Below, one piece after another: positions 17,557-26,694 of a stretch of 64,000 bases of DNA. Positions within the stretch are counted from its first letter, which is position 1. Every line of letters starts with the position of its first letter. The notes under the pieces are model-generated. The model did no database searches, had not been told where the DNA came from, and saw only the letters and a program-made list of their open reading frames with translations. Source of the DNA: an uncultured bacterium (GTDB taxonomy: Bacteria > Cyanobacteriota > Vampirovibrionia > Gastranaerophilales > Gastranaerophilaceae). A program made the position numbers and the translations under genes. The DNA lies in assembly GCA_949284985.1 (NCBI GenBank), contig CASDWY010000005.1, forward strand, positions 62,001 through 126,000. Direction: 5' to 3'.

Positions 17557-18633
17557 TTAATATTCACCAAAAGATAGGTTGCGATTTAGTAAAAGATTTT
17601 TAAAATCATCAAATGTAAGGTTAAAAGTTTTATCTAAAACTTTACAAACTCCATTTACAGTTGGTTCGCAAAGAAAGCAGTTTATGTTGTCATAAAAAAT
17701 GCCATCAATACCTGTTTGTTTGGTACCAATGCACAGACAACCTTTTGCGGCAGCTTCGAGGTATACAAGCCCTAGTGTTTCATTAATGCTGGGTAGTATA
17801 AAAACGTTGGCAAGTTGCATTTTGTTTAAAACTTCATCATGTGGAAGTTTACCACAAAAAGTTATTTTATTCTCTAATTCAAGAGTTTTAACCAATTTGA
17901 TAAGGTTATTTTTTTCTTTTCCATCTCCTATAATTTCAAATGAAAAATTTTTATCTTTAAATTTGGCAAGGGCTTTTATTATCAGGTCTATATTTTTTCG
18001 TCTTATTAAGTTTGCGGCAGTAACAAATTTTATACTATCATTCGGTTTAATCTTATCCAGCATTTGTGCATCAGAAATAAAATATTTGGGAGGTATTTTA
18101 GAAATACGAACTTCTGTTTTTGACATACATTCTGGCATAATCTTTGCAAGTTTTTCTTTTAAGTGAGCAGAGCGACAAATAATTTTGTCACATTCTTTAT
18201 AAGCTGTTTTCATTTTATTTTTAAAGTAAATGGCGTATTTTAATGAAGTAAGCACCTGAATGTCTGATTGGTGAACAGCATATGTCACTATCGGACGTTG
18301 ATTTTTAGGACAATTTTTAAGGAGTCTTTGTGCAAATAATATTCCACTGGGCATATGCGCAATTATTTTATCGTAATTAGAAATATCTATACAATTAGGT
18401 TTTAGCAAAAAAGGAGTGTGAAAATTGAGGTTTTTAATTTTTATTCCATTGACTTCGTAAAGTCCGTTTGGTTTTAATTTTTTACCTCTTAAAAGACTGT
18501 TAAACAAGAAATTTGGTCTTATTATATCTACTGAGTTTGTGAGTTGAAGTTCTTTTATAATTGGAACCAATGCTTTTGCACATTGTTCGTTATCGTCAAT
18601 AGGAATTAAATCAGATAAAAAAAGTATTTTCAT
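17557..18633 (-). CDS. Family 4 glycosyltransferase (GT-B fold)
   Basis: A 358-residue retaining glycosyltransferase of the GT4 type, transferring a sugar from a nucleotide donor to a cell-surface acceptor in the cytosol. The N-terminal acceptor domain starts KILFLSDLIPIDDNEQC. The donor domain starts near 200 (FVTAANLIRRKNIDLIIKAL), has basic residues R211 and K213 and FEIIGDGKE. The donor-binding EX7E motif is E285/E293 in NETLGLVYLEAAAKG. It stands alone, so the substrate cannot be deduced. TATAAT lies seven bases before the ATG with no ribosome binding site, suggesting a leaderless mRNA. Confidence 0.92.
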   Translation of the reverse strand: MKILFLSDLIPIDDNEQCAKALVPIIKELQLTNSVDIIRPNFLFNSLLRGKKLKPNGLYEVNGIKIKNLNFHTPFLLKPNCIDISNYDKIIAHMPSGILFAQRLLKNCPKNQRPIVTYAVHQSDIQVLTSLKYAIYFKNKMKTAYKECDKIICRSAHLKEKLAKIMPECMSKTEVRISKIPPKYFISDAQMLDKIKPNDSIKFVTAANLIRRKNIDLIIKALAKFKDKNFSFEIIGDGKEKNNLIKLVKTLELENKITFCGKLPHDEVLNKMQLANVFILPSINETLGLVYLEAAAKGCLCIGTKQTGIDGIFYDNINCFLCEPTVNGVCKVLDKTFNLTFDDFKNLLLNRNLSFGEY

Positions 18634-18640
18634 GATTGTT

Positions 18641-18646
18641 ATTATA
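18641..18646 (-). promoter_or_regulatory. -10 box for a leaderless glycosyltransferase mRNA
   Basis: Consensus TATAAT on the minus strand, seven bases before the ATG at 18633. The best -35 (TTTACA) is 19 bases upstream, a poor spacing. Confidence 0.55.
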
Positions 18647-18736
18647 GCACTGTTGTTTAATGTGTTGTAAATATTTAAAAAAAGTTGTAATATTTACTAA
18701 GGATAAAACAGAATACTAAAGAAAAGGGGACGAATA

Positions 18737-19201
18737 ATGACAAATGTAATACAAGGTAATTTGGTTGGAGGAAGTGAAAAATATTGTATAGTAATAGCGA
18801 GATTTAATGAGTTTATCGGATCAAAATTATTATCTGGAGCGATAGATGAACTCGTAAGACATGGTGTTGAGGAAAATAATATAGATGTAGTTTGGACGCC
18901 AGGAGCGTTTGAGATTCCAATAGTAGCGAAAAAAACAGCAGAGTCAAAGAAGTATGCGGCTGTAATAGCTTTAGGTGCTATAATAAAAGGTTCAACACCT
19001 CATTTTGATTATGTTTCTGCGGAGTTATCAAAAGGAATTGCCCATGTAGCTTTAGAAACAGGTGTCCCTGTATTGTTTGGAGTTTTAACTACAGACAACA
19101 TAGAACAAGCTATAGAGCGTGCAGGTACTAAGGCTGGAAATAAAGGTTCTGATGCTGCGAAAAGTGCAATTGAAATGGTTAATTTGTTGAAGCAATTATA
19201 G
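18737..19201 (+). CDS. ribH: 6,7-dimethyl-8-ribityllumazine synthase
   Basis: Penultimate riboflavin step, condensing the ribityl-uracil with dihydroxybutanone phosphate; forms an icosahedral or pentameric shell. The 154-residue length is typical. Signatures are [38 protein letters not shown] (with the catalytic His), [13 protein letters not shown] and the phosphate-binding [12 protein letters not shown] precedes the ATG. The other rib genes are not here and I found no FMN riboswitch pattern in the roughly 100 bases upstream. The next gene starts 27 bases downstream. Confidence 0.97.
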   Translation: MTNVIQGNLVGGSEKYCIVIARFNEFIGSKLLSGAIDELVRHGVEENNIDVVWTPGAFEIPIVAKKTAESKKYAAVIALGAIIKGSTPHFDYVSAELSKGIAHVALETGVPVLFGVLTTDNIEQAIERAGTKAGNKGSDAAKSAIEMVNLLKQL

Positions 19202-19228
19202 AGTTTACGTTTATAGGAGAAAAAAGGT

Positions 19229-20005
19229 ATGTCTATAAGTTTTGTTAAGTCGTTAACTTTTATGTTTAAGGAAAAGAATTGGTTTGCAAAGTTTTTAATA
19301 GGCTCTGTCCTTTTATTTTTTGTGAAGGTTATATCTTTATCTTTAGATGTAGTTCATTCTGATATGATGCCTAAAATTGAATTAGCTACAATAACACAAA
19401 AAGGTTCTGTTTCGATTATTTTACTTTATATCGGAGCATTATTTTTATTTTTGTTAGCTTTTTGGATGTATTCGACGGTTCTTGGTTATATGGTAACTAC
19501 AGTTCGCAGATATATGCGCAGTGAGGAAGATATTATTCCTGACTGGGATGATGTTATGGGTAAACTTTTCTTTAGGGGCGCTAGATTGGCTATCGCATTA
19601 GGAGTTTATTTTGCATTATTGTTTTTGGTGTTTTATTTTATTTTATTTTTCTTAATTATTTTCCTGTCTATACATTTAAATGTCTTATTAGTACTATTAT
19701 ATTTGTTTAATTTGTGTTTTATTTATATTTTACCTGCTATGATTTTGTCTTATTGTGAAAAAGACAGATTTAGTGCAGCATTTGACTTTAAAAGAATAAA
19801 AGACATCTCGGCAATGTCTTTGAAAAATTATTTACTTATGTTGTTTATGTTAATAGTTTTGGTAATCGGTTTGACGGTTGTAACAGTTATTTTTTATCAT
19901 ACAACTGTGGGGATTTTGATATTACCAATTGTTTGTTTCTATTTTTGTATAGTGTTGGGTAATATTGTTTCTCAATATTATGTTAGTTGTTGTATTAAGG
20001 AATAA
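19229..20005 (+). CDS. DUF4013-like multi-pass membrane protein
   Basis: A 258-residue integral membrane protein with about six hydrophobic segments, including one long pair at about 117-155. The cytoplasmic stretch VRRYMRSEEDIIPDWDDVMG followed by LFFRGARLAI resembles the conserved core of DUF4013 proteins, whose function is unknown. The later segment SAAFDFKRIKDI also fits that family. AGGAG precedes the ATG and the gene follows ribH closely, but there is no evident functional link. A strong terminator follows. Confidence 0.75.
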   Translation: MSISFVKSLTFMFKEKNWFAKFLIGSVLLFFVKVISLSLDVVHSDMMPKIELATITQKGSVSIILLYIGALFLFLLAFWMYSTVLGYMVTTVRRYMRSEEDIIPDWDDVMGKLFFRGARLAIALGVYFALLFLVFYFILFFLIIFLSIHLNVLLVLLYLFNLCFIYILPAMILSYCEKDRFSAAFDFKRIKDISAMSLKNYLLMLFMLIVLVIGLTVVTVIFYHTTVGILILPIVCFYFCIVLGNIVSQYYVSCCIKE

Positions 20006-20014
20006 AAAAAATAT

Positions 20015-20047
20015 ATCCGCGGTAGTTAAAGACCGCGGATTATTTTT
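20015..20047 (+). terminator. Rho-independent terminator
   Basis: ATCCGCGGT (20015-20023) pairs with ACCGCGGAT (20032-20040) around an 8-base loop and is followed by TATTTTT. It is the most GC-rich stem in the region and ends the ribH / DUF4013 unit. Confidence 0.92.
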
Positions 20048-20081
20048 ATATAAAATAATTTATTCTTTAAAAATTTTTTGA

Positions 20082-20087
20082 TATAAT
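20082..20087 (+). promoter_or_regulatory. -10 box for a leaderless helicase mRNA
   Basis: Consensus TATAAT six bases before the ATG at 20094, so the predicted first transcribed base is the start codon. The -35 position holds TTTATT, a weak match. Confidence 0.55.
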
Positions 20088-20093
20088 AGTGAA

Positions 20094-23000
20094 ATGGAAA
20101 ATGAAATAAAGCAGAAAGACTTTAAATATAAAACTTTTACTTCACTTAAAAAAAATAATATAGATGATTTATTTTTAAATTTGAGTGAAAATCCTGTAGG
20201 ACAAGAAAATAAAGATTTTCGTTTGCAGCTTAGTACAATTTATCAATTATTTGAGGATGAATTTTCTGATTTGTTTGCAACGCCAAATATTCCATTTAGA
20301 AACACTGATTTTTATTTTTTGTTTAATGATAAAGATATTAGTGTTTTTGTTACTCCTACCAATAATTTTGATTTTTATGCCAAAGCGAAAGGTTCATTGT
20401 TTAGGTTTAGTTCCGAGTATATAAAAATTAATGGAAAACAAACATGCGGCTATATAGTTCCATTAAATTTTATTTGGGATTATTTTACTCAACTTGATGG
20501 TATTGTTGAGTTTGAAGCCGGTACTGACAGTTTTAATTATGTAAATAGACTTACCCAAACGATACTTAAGCTTATTGAAAAGTTATATTTTATACCTTTT
20601 GTCAAAGAGAAAAATACAACTTTCAAAATTGTATGGGAGTTGTTTATAAAAAATCGTGACGCAATAAGATTGTTAAATGAAATAAAACAACAAGCAGATC
20701 AAAATTATTTTGTAGTTAATTCGCCTAATTCAACTACATCTTCATTAGTGGATAAGCTTATAGCAAATTATGTAAATTATATTATTTATAAGTTTTTGGG
20801 CTTAAAAAGTGTTAGGTTTAAAGATGCAAAAGCTGCGGTATATTTTGTAAAAGAGTTTGATCATAAGCGCTATATAAGATCGGTTGATTTGGCAGATACA
20901 ATAGCGCAGTGGCTTGATGAATTGTATATAGGCAAGTACGATTTGCTTCCATTTATAGAAATAAAAAAAGTTGGGGAAGACGATTTTGAGCTTAAAATTA
21001 AGATAAAAAACAAATTAACATCAGAAGTAGGAACTTTAGATGACTTAATGGAGCAAAAACCCATATTTGGATTAGATTTGGAGTCAACTTCTCAAATTGT
21101 AGAAAAGCAGTTGAGATACGTTCATAGGTATATGCCGGAAATTGAAAAAATATTTGAAGAAGGTAGCAATTATGCACTCCATTTAAAATTAAATGAAGTG
21201 TATAAAATTATGACTCAAGTTATATATTATCTAAACAAAGCTAACATAGATGTTATTTTGCCTGATGGGCTGGATAATATTGTAGTTCCAAGAGCGTCCA
21301 TAAATGCTAAAATTAAAGCAAATAGAACTCAGGAGCTTCATGAGCTTTTAAATTCTAATAATCCTGATACGTTGGTTTTGGAAGAAATTTTGAGCTTTTC
21401 ATATTCTATTGCAATAGGTGATGAGCGTTTGAGTGCAGAAGAATTTGAAGAGCTTGCAAGAAATGCCCAAGGACTTATAAAGTATAAAAATCAATATGTA
21501 CTTATTGATAAGGCAGAATCAGAAAAATTAATTAAAAAAGTTAAAAATCCAGATATTAAAAAGTTAACAAAGCTTGATTTGTTGCATGCTTCTTTGTCTG
21601 GAAATATAGATGAGTTTGAGTTTGATTATGATGCAGCGTTTGCAGAAGTCTTAAAGGATTTAACGAAAACAGAAGATATAACAGTTTCCGAACATCTTGC
21701 AGGGGTGTTAAGACCATATCAGGAAAAAGGTTTTAAGTGGTTATATACTAATACCCAAAAAGGTTTTGGCTGTTGTATGGCAGATGATATGGGTTTAGGA
21801 AAAACTATTCAAGTAATTAGTCTTATAACAAAGTTGAAAGAAGAAAAAAAATTAAAAAATCCTGTTTTAGTTGTTTGTCCTACAACGCTTGTTGGAAATT
21901 GGGTAAAAGAGTTAAAAATGTTTGCTCCAGATTTGAGTGCTTCTGTATATCATGGTTTAGAGCGTAAATTGGATAATAAAAAAGATATTGTAATAACAAC
22001 CTATGCGATTTTAAGAATAGATATAGAAATACTTAAAAAGCAAGCCTGGGGGGCGTTAGTAGTGGATGAGGCACAAAATATTAAAAATCCGGATACCTCG
22101 CAAACGCAAGCTGTAAAAACACTTAAAGCTCCTATTAGAATTGCTATGACAGGAACCCCTGTTGAAAATAGACTTAATGAATTGTGGAGTATTTTTGATT
22201 TTATAAATAAAGGGTATCTTGGCTCGTTACGTGATTTTCAAAAGAGTTATGCTATACCGATAGAGCGATTTAAAGAGTTAAAACGTGCTGAAAAATTACG
22301 TTTGGCAGTCTCTCCATTTGTTTTAAGACGGTTAAAAACTGATAAAACAGTTATAGCTGATTTGCCGGAAAAAATGGTTATTGATGATTATTGCTATCTT
22401 GCAAAGTCTCAAGCTGTTCTTTACCAAAAAGTGCTTGAAGATATTATGGGAGAAATTTCTAAGGTTAGCGGTATTAATCGTAGAGGTTTAATTTTTAAAT
22501 TAATAACGGCATTAAAGCAAGTGTGTAATCATCCTTATCAATATTTAAAATCCGGAGATCTTACAAAAGAAATGTCCGGTAAGACAGAAAAGTTTATTTC
22601 TCTTTTGAGCGGAATAAATGAAAATAATGAAAAAACACTTGTATTCACTCAATATAAAGAAATGGGTCATTTATTAGAAAATATAATCAAAGATGAAATG
22701 GGCTATGACCCTTTATTTTTCCATGGCTCGTTAACTCGTTCACAGCGAGATGAAATGTTGGATAAGTTTCAAAATGATGATAGTATAAAGACTATGATTT
22801 TGTCTTTAAAAGCTGGGGGAACGGGGTTAAACTTAACCAGTGCTACAAATGTTATTCATTATGATCTTTGGTGGAACCCGGCAGTCGAAGACCAAGCTAC
22901 AGACAGAACATACAGAATAGGTCAAGATAAAAATGTTATGGTTCATAGGCTTATAACCCTTTCTACTTTTGAAGAAAAGATTGATGAAATGATAAAATCC

Positions 23001-23099
23001 AAAAAAGAGCTTGCTGACTTAGCTGTATTTGAGGGTGAAAAAATTATTACTGAGCTTTCAGATCAAGAAATTTATGATATATTTTCACTTTCAGGTTAA
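20094..23099 (+). CDS. SNF2-family DNA helicase/translocase
   Basis: A 1001-residue SF2 ATPase of the bacterial SNF2/Rad54-like group, which moves on duplex DNA and remodels protein-DNA complexes. The N-terminal 530 residues have no motif I recognise. Motif I (DDMGLGKT) lies near 564 and motif II (DEAQ) near 656, followed by MTGTPVENRLNELWSIFDF. The C-terminal helicase lobe has SLKAGGTGLNLT and DQATDRTYRIGQ. It lacks the SWIM finger of the second SNF2 protein (46665-49841). There is no ribosome binding site before the ATG. Confidence 0.95.
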   Translation: MENEIKQKDFKYKTFTSLKKNNIDDLFLNLSENPVGQENKDFRLQLSTIYQLFEDEFSDLFATPNIPFRNTDFYFLFNDKDISVFVTPTNNFDFYAKAKGSLFRFSSEYIKINGKQTCGYIVPLNFIWDYFTQLDGIVEFEAGTDSFNYVNRLTQTILKLIEKLYFIPFVKEKNTTFKIVWELFIKNRDAIRLLNEIKQQADQNYFVVNSPNSTTSSLVDKLIANYVNYIIYKFLGLKSVRFKDAKAAVYFVKEFDHKRYIRSVDLADTIAQWLDELYIGKYDLLPFIEIKKVGEDDFELKIKIKNKLTSEVGTLDDLMEQKPIFGLDLESTSQIVEKQLRYVHRYMPEIEKIFEEGSNYALHLKLNEVYKIMTQVIYYLNKANIDVILPDGLDNIVVPRASINAKIKANRTQELHELLNSNNPDTLVLEEILSFSYSIAIGDERLSAEEFEELARNAQGLIKYKNQYVLIDKAESEKLIKKVKNPDIKKLTKLDLLHASLSGNIDEFEFDYDAAFAEVLKDLTKTEDITVSEHLAGVLRPYQEKGFKWLYTNTQKGFGCCMADDMGLGKTIQVISLITKLKEEKKLKNPVLVVCPTTLVGNWVKELKMFAPDLSASVYHGLERKLDNKKDIVITTYAILRIDIEILKKQAWGALVVDEAQNIKNPDTSQTQAVKTLKAPIRIAMTGTPVENRLNELWSIFDFINKGYLGSLRDFQKSYAIPIERFKELKRAEKLRLAVSPFVLRRLKTDKTVIADLPEKMVIDDYCYLAKSQAVLYQKVLEDIMGEISKVSGINRRGLIFKLITALKQVCNHPYQYLKSGDLTKEMSGKTEKFISLLSGINENNEKTLVFTQYKEMGHLLENIIKDEMGYDPLFFHGSLTRSQRDEMLDKFQNDDSIKTMILSLKAGGTGLNLTSATNVIHYDLWWNPAVEDQATDRTYRIGQDKNVMVHRLITLSTFEEKIDEMIKSKKELADLAVFEGEKIITELSDQEIYDIFSLSG

Positions 23100-23144
23100 A
23101 AGATTGTATGGTTTATAATTGAGTGTGTATTTATATTTCTCTAT

Positions 23145-24812
23145 TTAAACTTCAAAAAGACTGTGAATCTTTTCCATAATTTCTTCTTCAGTTAAATCCC
23201 AAGATATTCGATTTAGCTCGAGCGCTTTTTGATAATATTTTGCAGCAACAGTGTTATGGAGTAGAATTTGTTCGGCACGTCCTGCGTTGAAATAAGCAAG
23301 AGCATAATTTTCATTTATATTAATGGCTTCTTTAAATAATCTAAGTGCTTCTTTTGTGTTACCAATTCCATCGAGATAAATAACTCCAAGATTGTTGTAT
23401 GCAATATCATATTGAGAATTAAAAGAAATAGCTTTGTTGTAAGCAATAATAGCTTCTTCGATGTAATCTTTTTCCCATAAAGCAATTCCCATTTTACAAT
23501 AAGCACGAGCATTGTCAGGAGCTAGTTTTATAGCCTCGCAATATGCATTTATAGCACTGTCTAGGTCGTCGCAATCCAAATACAAATCTCCTATTGCAAT
23601 ATATGCATCAAAACTGTTAGGATCAAGTACCAGCGCTGTTTGATATAATGTTAAAGCAGCATCTGGGTTTTCTTTGATTTGCAGATAAATTGAACCAAGT
23701 GCTTGGCATACAATAGAAGTCCATTCGTTGTCAGGATTTGCGTTTATTGCATATTGATAATGTTCTATTGCATCATCGTATTGTTCTGCTTGAAGCAAAG
23801 CAAATGCAAGACTATTGTGATAAAAAGGATTGTCTTCGTCCTTCTCAAGGGCAAGTTTAAAGGCATTTATGGAGTTTATAATGTCTTTTTTGTTAACATA
23901 AAGATGACCAAGTTCATAATAAATTCGGGAGTTATCCGGTTCAAGGTCAAGTAATTTTGTATAACAGTCAATTGCTTCATCTGTGCGTTCTTCAAAATGT
24001 GTTTGTAAAAGTGTTGCAGTTTTAATAAGTGCTTCACGATTGTATGGGTTTGATTGTAAAACTCGTTTGTATGCATCGAGAGCAATTTCCGGTGCAGAGT
24101 TTCTTAATGATACATCTCCAATTTTTTCGTAAAAAAGTTCATTTCTTCCGGTTTTTTCTGCAGCTATGTCATAAGTTTTTACAGCAAGTGAGTCTTTGTT
24201 AAATTTTTGTAAAATGTTTCCTGTCCATTTATAAGCCATGACAGAAAAATTATCAGTAAAATTTTTATAAAGCATGCGCATTGTAGGATAATCAAGGAGT
24301 ATCATGAGGCTACCTGAGCACATATAGTAAACGCTTTTTATAAAATCAACGAAGCCAGCTTTTTGATTGTGCATTTTTTGAAGCAGCATAATCCCAAGTA
24401 CAACTCTTGCGCGGGCTGAGTTAAAGGGCATAAGTTTCATTGCTTTGGTAAATTCTTTTTCAGCTTCTTCAAATTTTTCAGCTAGTTTTAAAAAATATCC
24501 TGTATAAAGATGTGCATTGTAGTTTTTTGGATCAAGTTTTAGAGCTTCTTTGCATTGTTCTATAGCTGTTTCGATACCTATTTGCCCATCTTCAAACAAT
24601 AAACTAGCTAATCTATAGTATGTTTCCGGCATTTCAGGAGATGTTTTGATTGTTTGAATATAGTAATCTAATGCTTCGTTAAGATCATCGTGCGAAAGCC
24701 TTAGTAGATATCTTTCGTGAGCTTTTCTGGCAAGTTCCAGAGTTTGGGATCCATTTGTCTTTAATTGATTATCCGCGCTTAGGGGTATTGTTTTATCTTT
24801 TTGCTTAAGCAT
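23145..24812 (-). CDS. Tetratricopeptide-repeat protein
   Basis: A 555-residue soluble protein built almost entirely of TPR units from about residue 60 to 545. Clear copies contain YYRLASLLFEDG, YYELGHLYVNKKD, AYIAIGDLYLDCDD, AYCKMGIALWEKD and AYNNLGVIYLDG. TPR solenoids bind other proteins, so it is probably a scaffold, but no catalytic domain shows a partner. No signal peptide is visible. The ATG follows GAGG by six bases. CATAAC/GTTATG near the ribosome binding site could pair in the leader. It is downstream of the 24909-25394 gene on the same strand. Confidence 0.92.
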   Translation of the reverse strand: MLKQKDKTIPLSADNQLKTNGSQTLELARKAHERYLLRLSHDDLNEALDYYIQTIKTSPEMPETYYRLASLLFEDGQIGIETAIEQCKEALKLDPKNYNAHLYTGYFLKLAEKFEEAEKEFTKAMKLMPFNSARARVVLGIMLLQKMHNQKAGFVDFIKSVYYMCSGSLMILLDYPTMRMLYKNFTDNFSVMAYKWTGNILQKFNKDSLAVKTYDIAAEKTGRNELFYEKIGDVSLRNSAPEIALDAYKRVLQSNPYNREALIKTATLLQTHFEERTDEAIDCYTKLLDLEPDNSRIYYELGHLYVNKKDIINSINAFKLALEKDEDNPFYHNSLAFALLQAEQYDDAIEHYQYAINANPDNEWTSIVCQALGSIYLQIKENPDAALTLYQTALVLDPNSFDAYIAIGDLYLDCDDLDSAINAYCEAIKLAPDNARAYCKMGIALWEKDYIEEAIIAYNKAISFNSQYDIAYNNLGVIYLDGIGNTKEALRLFKEAININENYALAYFNAGRAEQILLHNTVAAKYYQKALELNRISWDLTEEEIMEKIHSLFEV

Positions 24813-24908
24813 TATAGCCTCATAACATAGTTTTCTTCTGTTATGGTAACGGCAAAAAGATCTTAAAATTTAAGTGTAAAACAAAAATATAGTATAAAAG
24901 ATGTAGAA

Positions 24909-25394
24909 TTATAAGTTGTGATATTTTGAAATATCTTCAAAATATCTGTTTAGTGCCATGTAGCCGTTGTAAATTTCATTTGTAATATTTGCGTAGCTGC
25001 TTGATACAATAAATTTCAGTTCTTTGCAGCGAATTTGCATAATTTCTTCTGCTTCTTTTTTGAGTGTTGGTTCTACAGACACAGCCCATTTTTTGAGATA
25101 CACAAGTTCTTCATTGATTTGTTTAATTGTTGAGTATTCAAGCGGATTAAAATCATATTTAGCAAGTAATGCTTTTTCTGCGTTGGTAAGTCTGCTTTGA
25201 ACGGCTGAAAAACCGTAGATTTTTTTAATTATCATATAGTTATCCGCTACACGTCTGTGTGATGGCGGAACTTCACTTCTTGCCAAGAGTGCTGAGGTAG
25301 ACAAAGATGAAAATTTGTCTGATTCTGTGCTTAGTGCAGAAAGTCCTGTTGTTTGTGTTACCCAATTATTATCCGAATATGTGTAAGCTTCCAT
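24909..25394 (-). CDS. Helical protein of unknown function
   Basis: A 161-residue protein I do not recognise. A Ser/Thr-rich N-terminus (about 1-45) is followed by a charged, mostly helical body and an aromatic C-terminus (YMALNRYFEDISKYHNL). There is no membrane segment. The start at 25394 (MEAYTYSD) is chosen over an upstream in-frame ATG at 25445 because AAGGGG sits seven bases before it and because a near-consensus promoter (25417-25445) covers the extra codons. It shares a strand with the TPR gene and may be cotranscribed. Confidence 0.8.
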   Translation of the reverse strand: MEAYTYSDNNWVTQTTGLSALSTESDKFSSLSTSALLARSEVPPSHRRVADNYMIIKKIYGFSAVQSRLTNAEKALLAKYDFNPLEYSTIKQINEELVYLKKWAVSVEPTLKKEAEEIMQIRCKELKFIVSSSYANITNEIYNGYMALNRYFEDISKYHNL

Positions 25395-25416
25395 AATAAA
25401 TCCCCTTGTATTCAAC

Positions 25417-25445
25417 ATAATAAATGAATAGAGGTTTTTTGTCAT
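25417..25445 (-). promoter_or_regulatory. Promoter of the 24909-25394 gene
   Basis: On the minus strand ATGACA (25440-25445), 17 bases, TATTAT (25417-25422). The predicted RNA starts near 25410, leaving a leader of about 16 bases that contains AAGGGG. Confidence 0.7.
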
Positions 25446-25502
25446 TGTTTTTTTGTTGTTTGTAAAGAAGTTGTAAACAACGGAGTAAATGTATTTGTTA
25501 AA

Positions 25503-26261
25503 TTATTTGTTATTTACACCGTATCCAAATAAGGCAAAGTCGTATTTTATTGGATCTATTGGATCAAATGTCTTTAAAATATTTGTTATTTCTTGTGCTG
25601 TTTTGAAATTTCCAGCGGCTTTTTTGATTAACCCTGTTTCAACTGAAAGCCTTGCAACGTGTGTATCTAGGGGGATAATTAATTCTGATGTCGGCATAAA
25701 ATTCCAGATTCCTGTGTCTACGGGGCTTTTTCTTATCATCCAACGTAGGAACATATTCATTCTTTTTAGTGAACTTGATTTGTGAGCATTAGGTATAAGG
25801 TGGTAAAAACCTTTTGTTACATTGTTTTTTACATTTGCATAAAAATAATCACTAACTGTTATTAGCATGCCTTTTACATTTTTATGTGTTTCCCAACCAT
25901 ATTGAAAGAGCTTTTCGAGACTTGAGTTATCTTTTTTGTATAACTTATTTAGTATTAAAATTATTTCTTTTATATCTTTTCCTTTTGAAAATCTATAATT
26001 GAAGTTATCGAGATCTTTTTTATTAGGTGTAAAGTTTAAAACGTAATTTAAAGGTGTATAGTTCATAATAGAAAATAGTTCATCGAGTTTTGCGATAAAA
26101 GCTTTTCTATTTCCATAGGAAAAAATGCTGGATATAAATCCGGCGATTTCAATGTCTTTTTTGTTTTTAAACATATGAATAAATTTAACCGGATCTGTAG
26201 TTATAAAGTTTTTTGTTTCGTATTTTTTAACAAGTTCATCTAATTTTGTTTTTGTTATCAT
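25503..26261 (-). CDS. TIGR02757 (DUF2400) family protein
   Basis: A 252-residue protein matching the TIGR02757 pattern. It has FITTDPVKFIHMF and KDIEIAGFISSIFSYGNRKAF near the N-terminus, MNMFLRWMIRKSPVDTGIW in the middle and IPLDTHVARLSVETGL near the C-terminus. The late helices resemble helix-hairpin-helix DNA glycosylases, but the biochemical role is unknown. The start overlaps the end of tadA by 26 bases. It belongs to the two-component / tadA operon. Confidence 0.88.
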   Translation of the reverse strand: MITKTKLDELVKKYETKNFITTDPVKFIHMFKNKKDIEIAGFISSIFSYGNRKAFIAKLDELFSIMNYTPLNYVLNFTPNKKDLDNFNYRFSKGKDIKEIILILNKLYKKDNSSLEKLFQYGWETHKNVKGMLITVSDYFYANVKNNVTKGFYHLIPNAHKSSSLKRMNMFLRWMIRKSPVDTGIWNFMPTSELIIPLDTHVARLSVETGLIKKAAGNFKTAQEITNILKTFDPIDPIKYDFALFGYGVNNK

Positions 26262-26694
26262 TTCTTAGTGTCTCAAAATAAGTTCTTAAAATATTATCGC
26301 ATTCTTTTTCCAGAATGCCACCTTTTACTTTTAGTTTAGAATTTAGAAGTGTTCTTAGATCAAGTTTTGAACCTAATGCACCATATAAAGGGTCGTAGGT
26401 GCCAAAATATACATTTTTAATACGACTTTGAATAATAGCCCAAGCACACATTGGGCAAGGTTCGAGCGTTACATATAAGCAGCAATCATCAAGATGCCAA
26501 GTCTTAAGTTTTTGGCAAGCTTTTTCAATTGCAATTATTTCAGCGTGTCTGGTTGGATTTTGTTGTTCTTCTTTTTTGTTACACGTTGAAGCCAGAATTT
26601 CATTATTTTTTACAATAACGGCTCCAACCGGTATATCTGTATTTGAGTCGGCTGCTTCTTTAAGTGCTAGGTACATGTAATCTGTGTTAATCAT
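26236..26694 (-). CDS. tadA: tRNA-specific adenosine-34 deaminase
   Basis: Converts the wobble adenosine of tRNA-Arg(ACG) to inosine. At 152 residues it is typical. The zinc site is H and E in RHAEIIAIEKA and the two Cys in LEPCPMCAWAI. GAVIVKNNEILA near the N-terminus is also conserved. The start overlaps the histidine kinase stop by eight bases. A general cytidine/guanine deaminase cannot be fully excluded, but the motif context fits TadA best. Confidence 0.94.
   Translation of the reverse strand: MINTDYMYLALKEAADSNTDIPVGAVIVKNNEILASTCNKKEEQQNPTRHAEIIAIEKACQKLKTWHLDDCCLYVTLEPCPMCAWAIIQSRIKNVYFGTYDPLYGALGSKLDLRTLLNSKLKVKGGILEKECDNILRTYFETLRNDNKNKIR

Noticed and set aside
18637-18736. FMN riboswitch upstream of ribH
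   Set aside because: The stretch is too short and lacks the conserved FMN-aptamer blocks; it is simply AT-rich.
23703-24085. ORFs on either strand inside the TPR gene as real genes
   Set aside because: They are in alternative frames of a well-supported repeat protein and have no ribosome binding site or family pattern.
25395-25445. N-terminal extension of the 161-residue protein to ATG 25445
   Set aside because: A promoter (ATGACA-17-TATTAT) covers these codons and AAGGGG lies before the later ATG.
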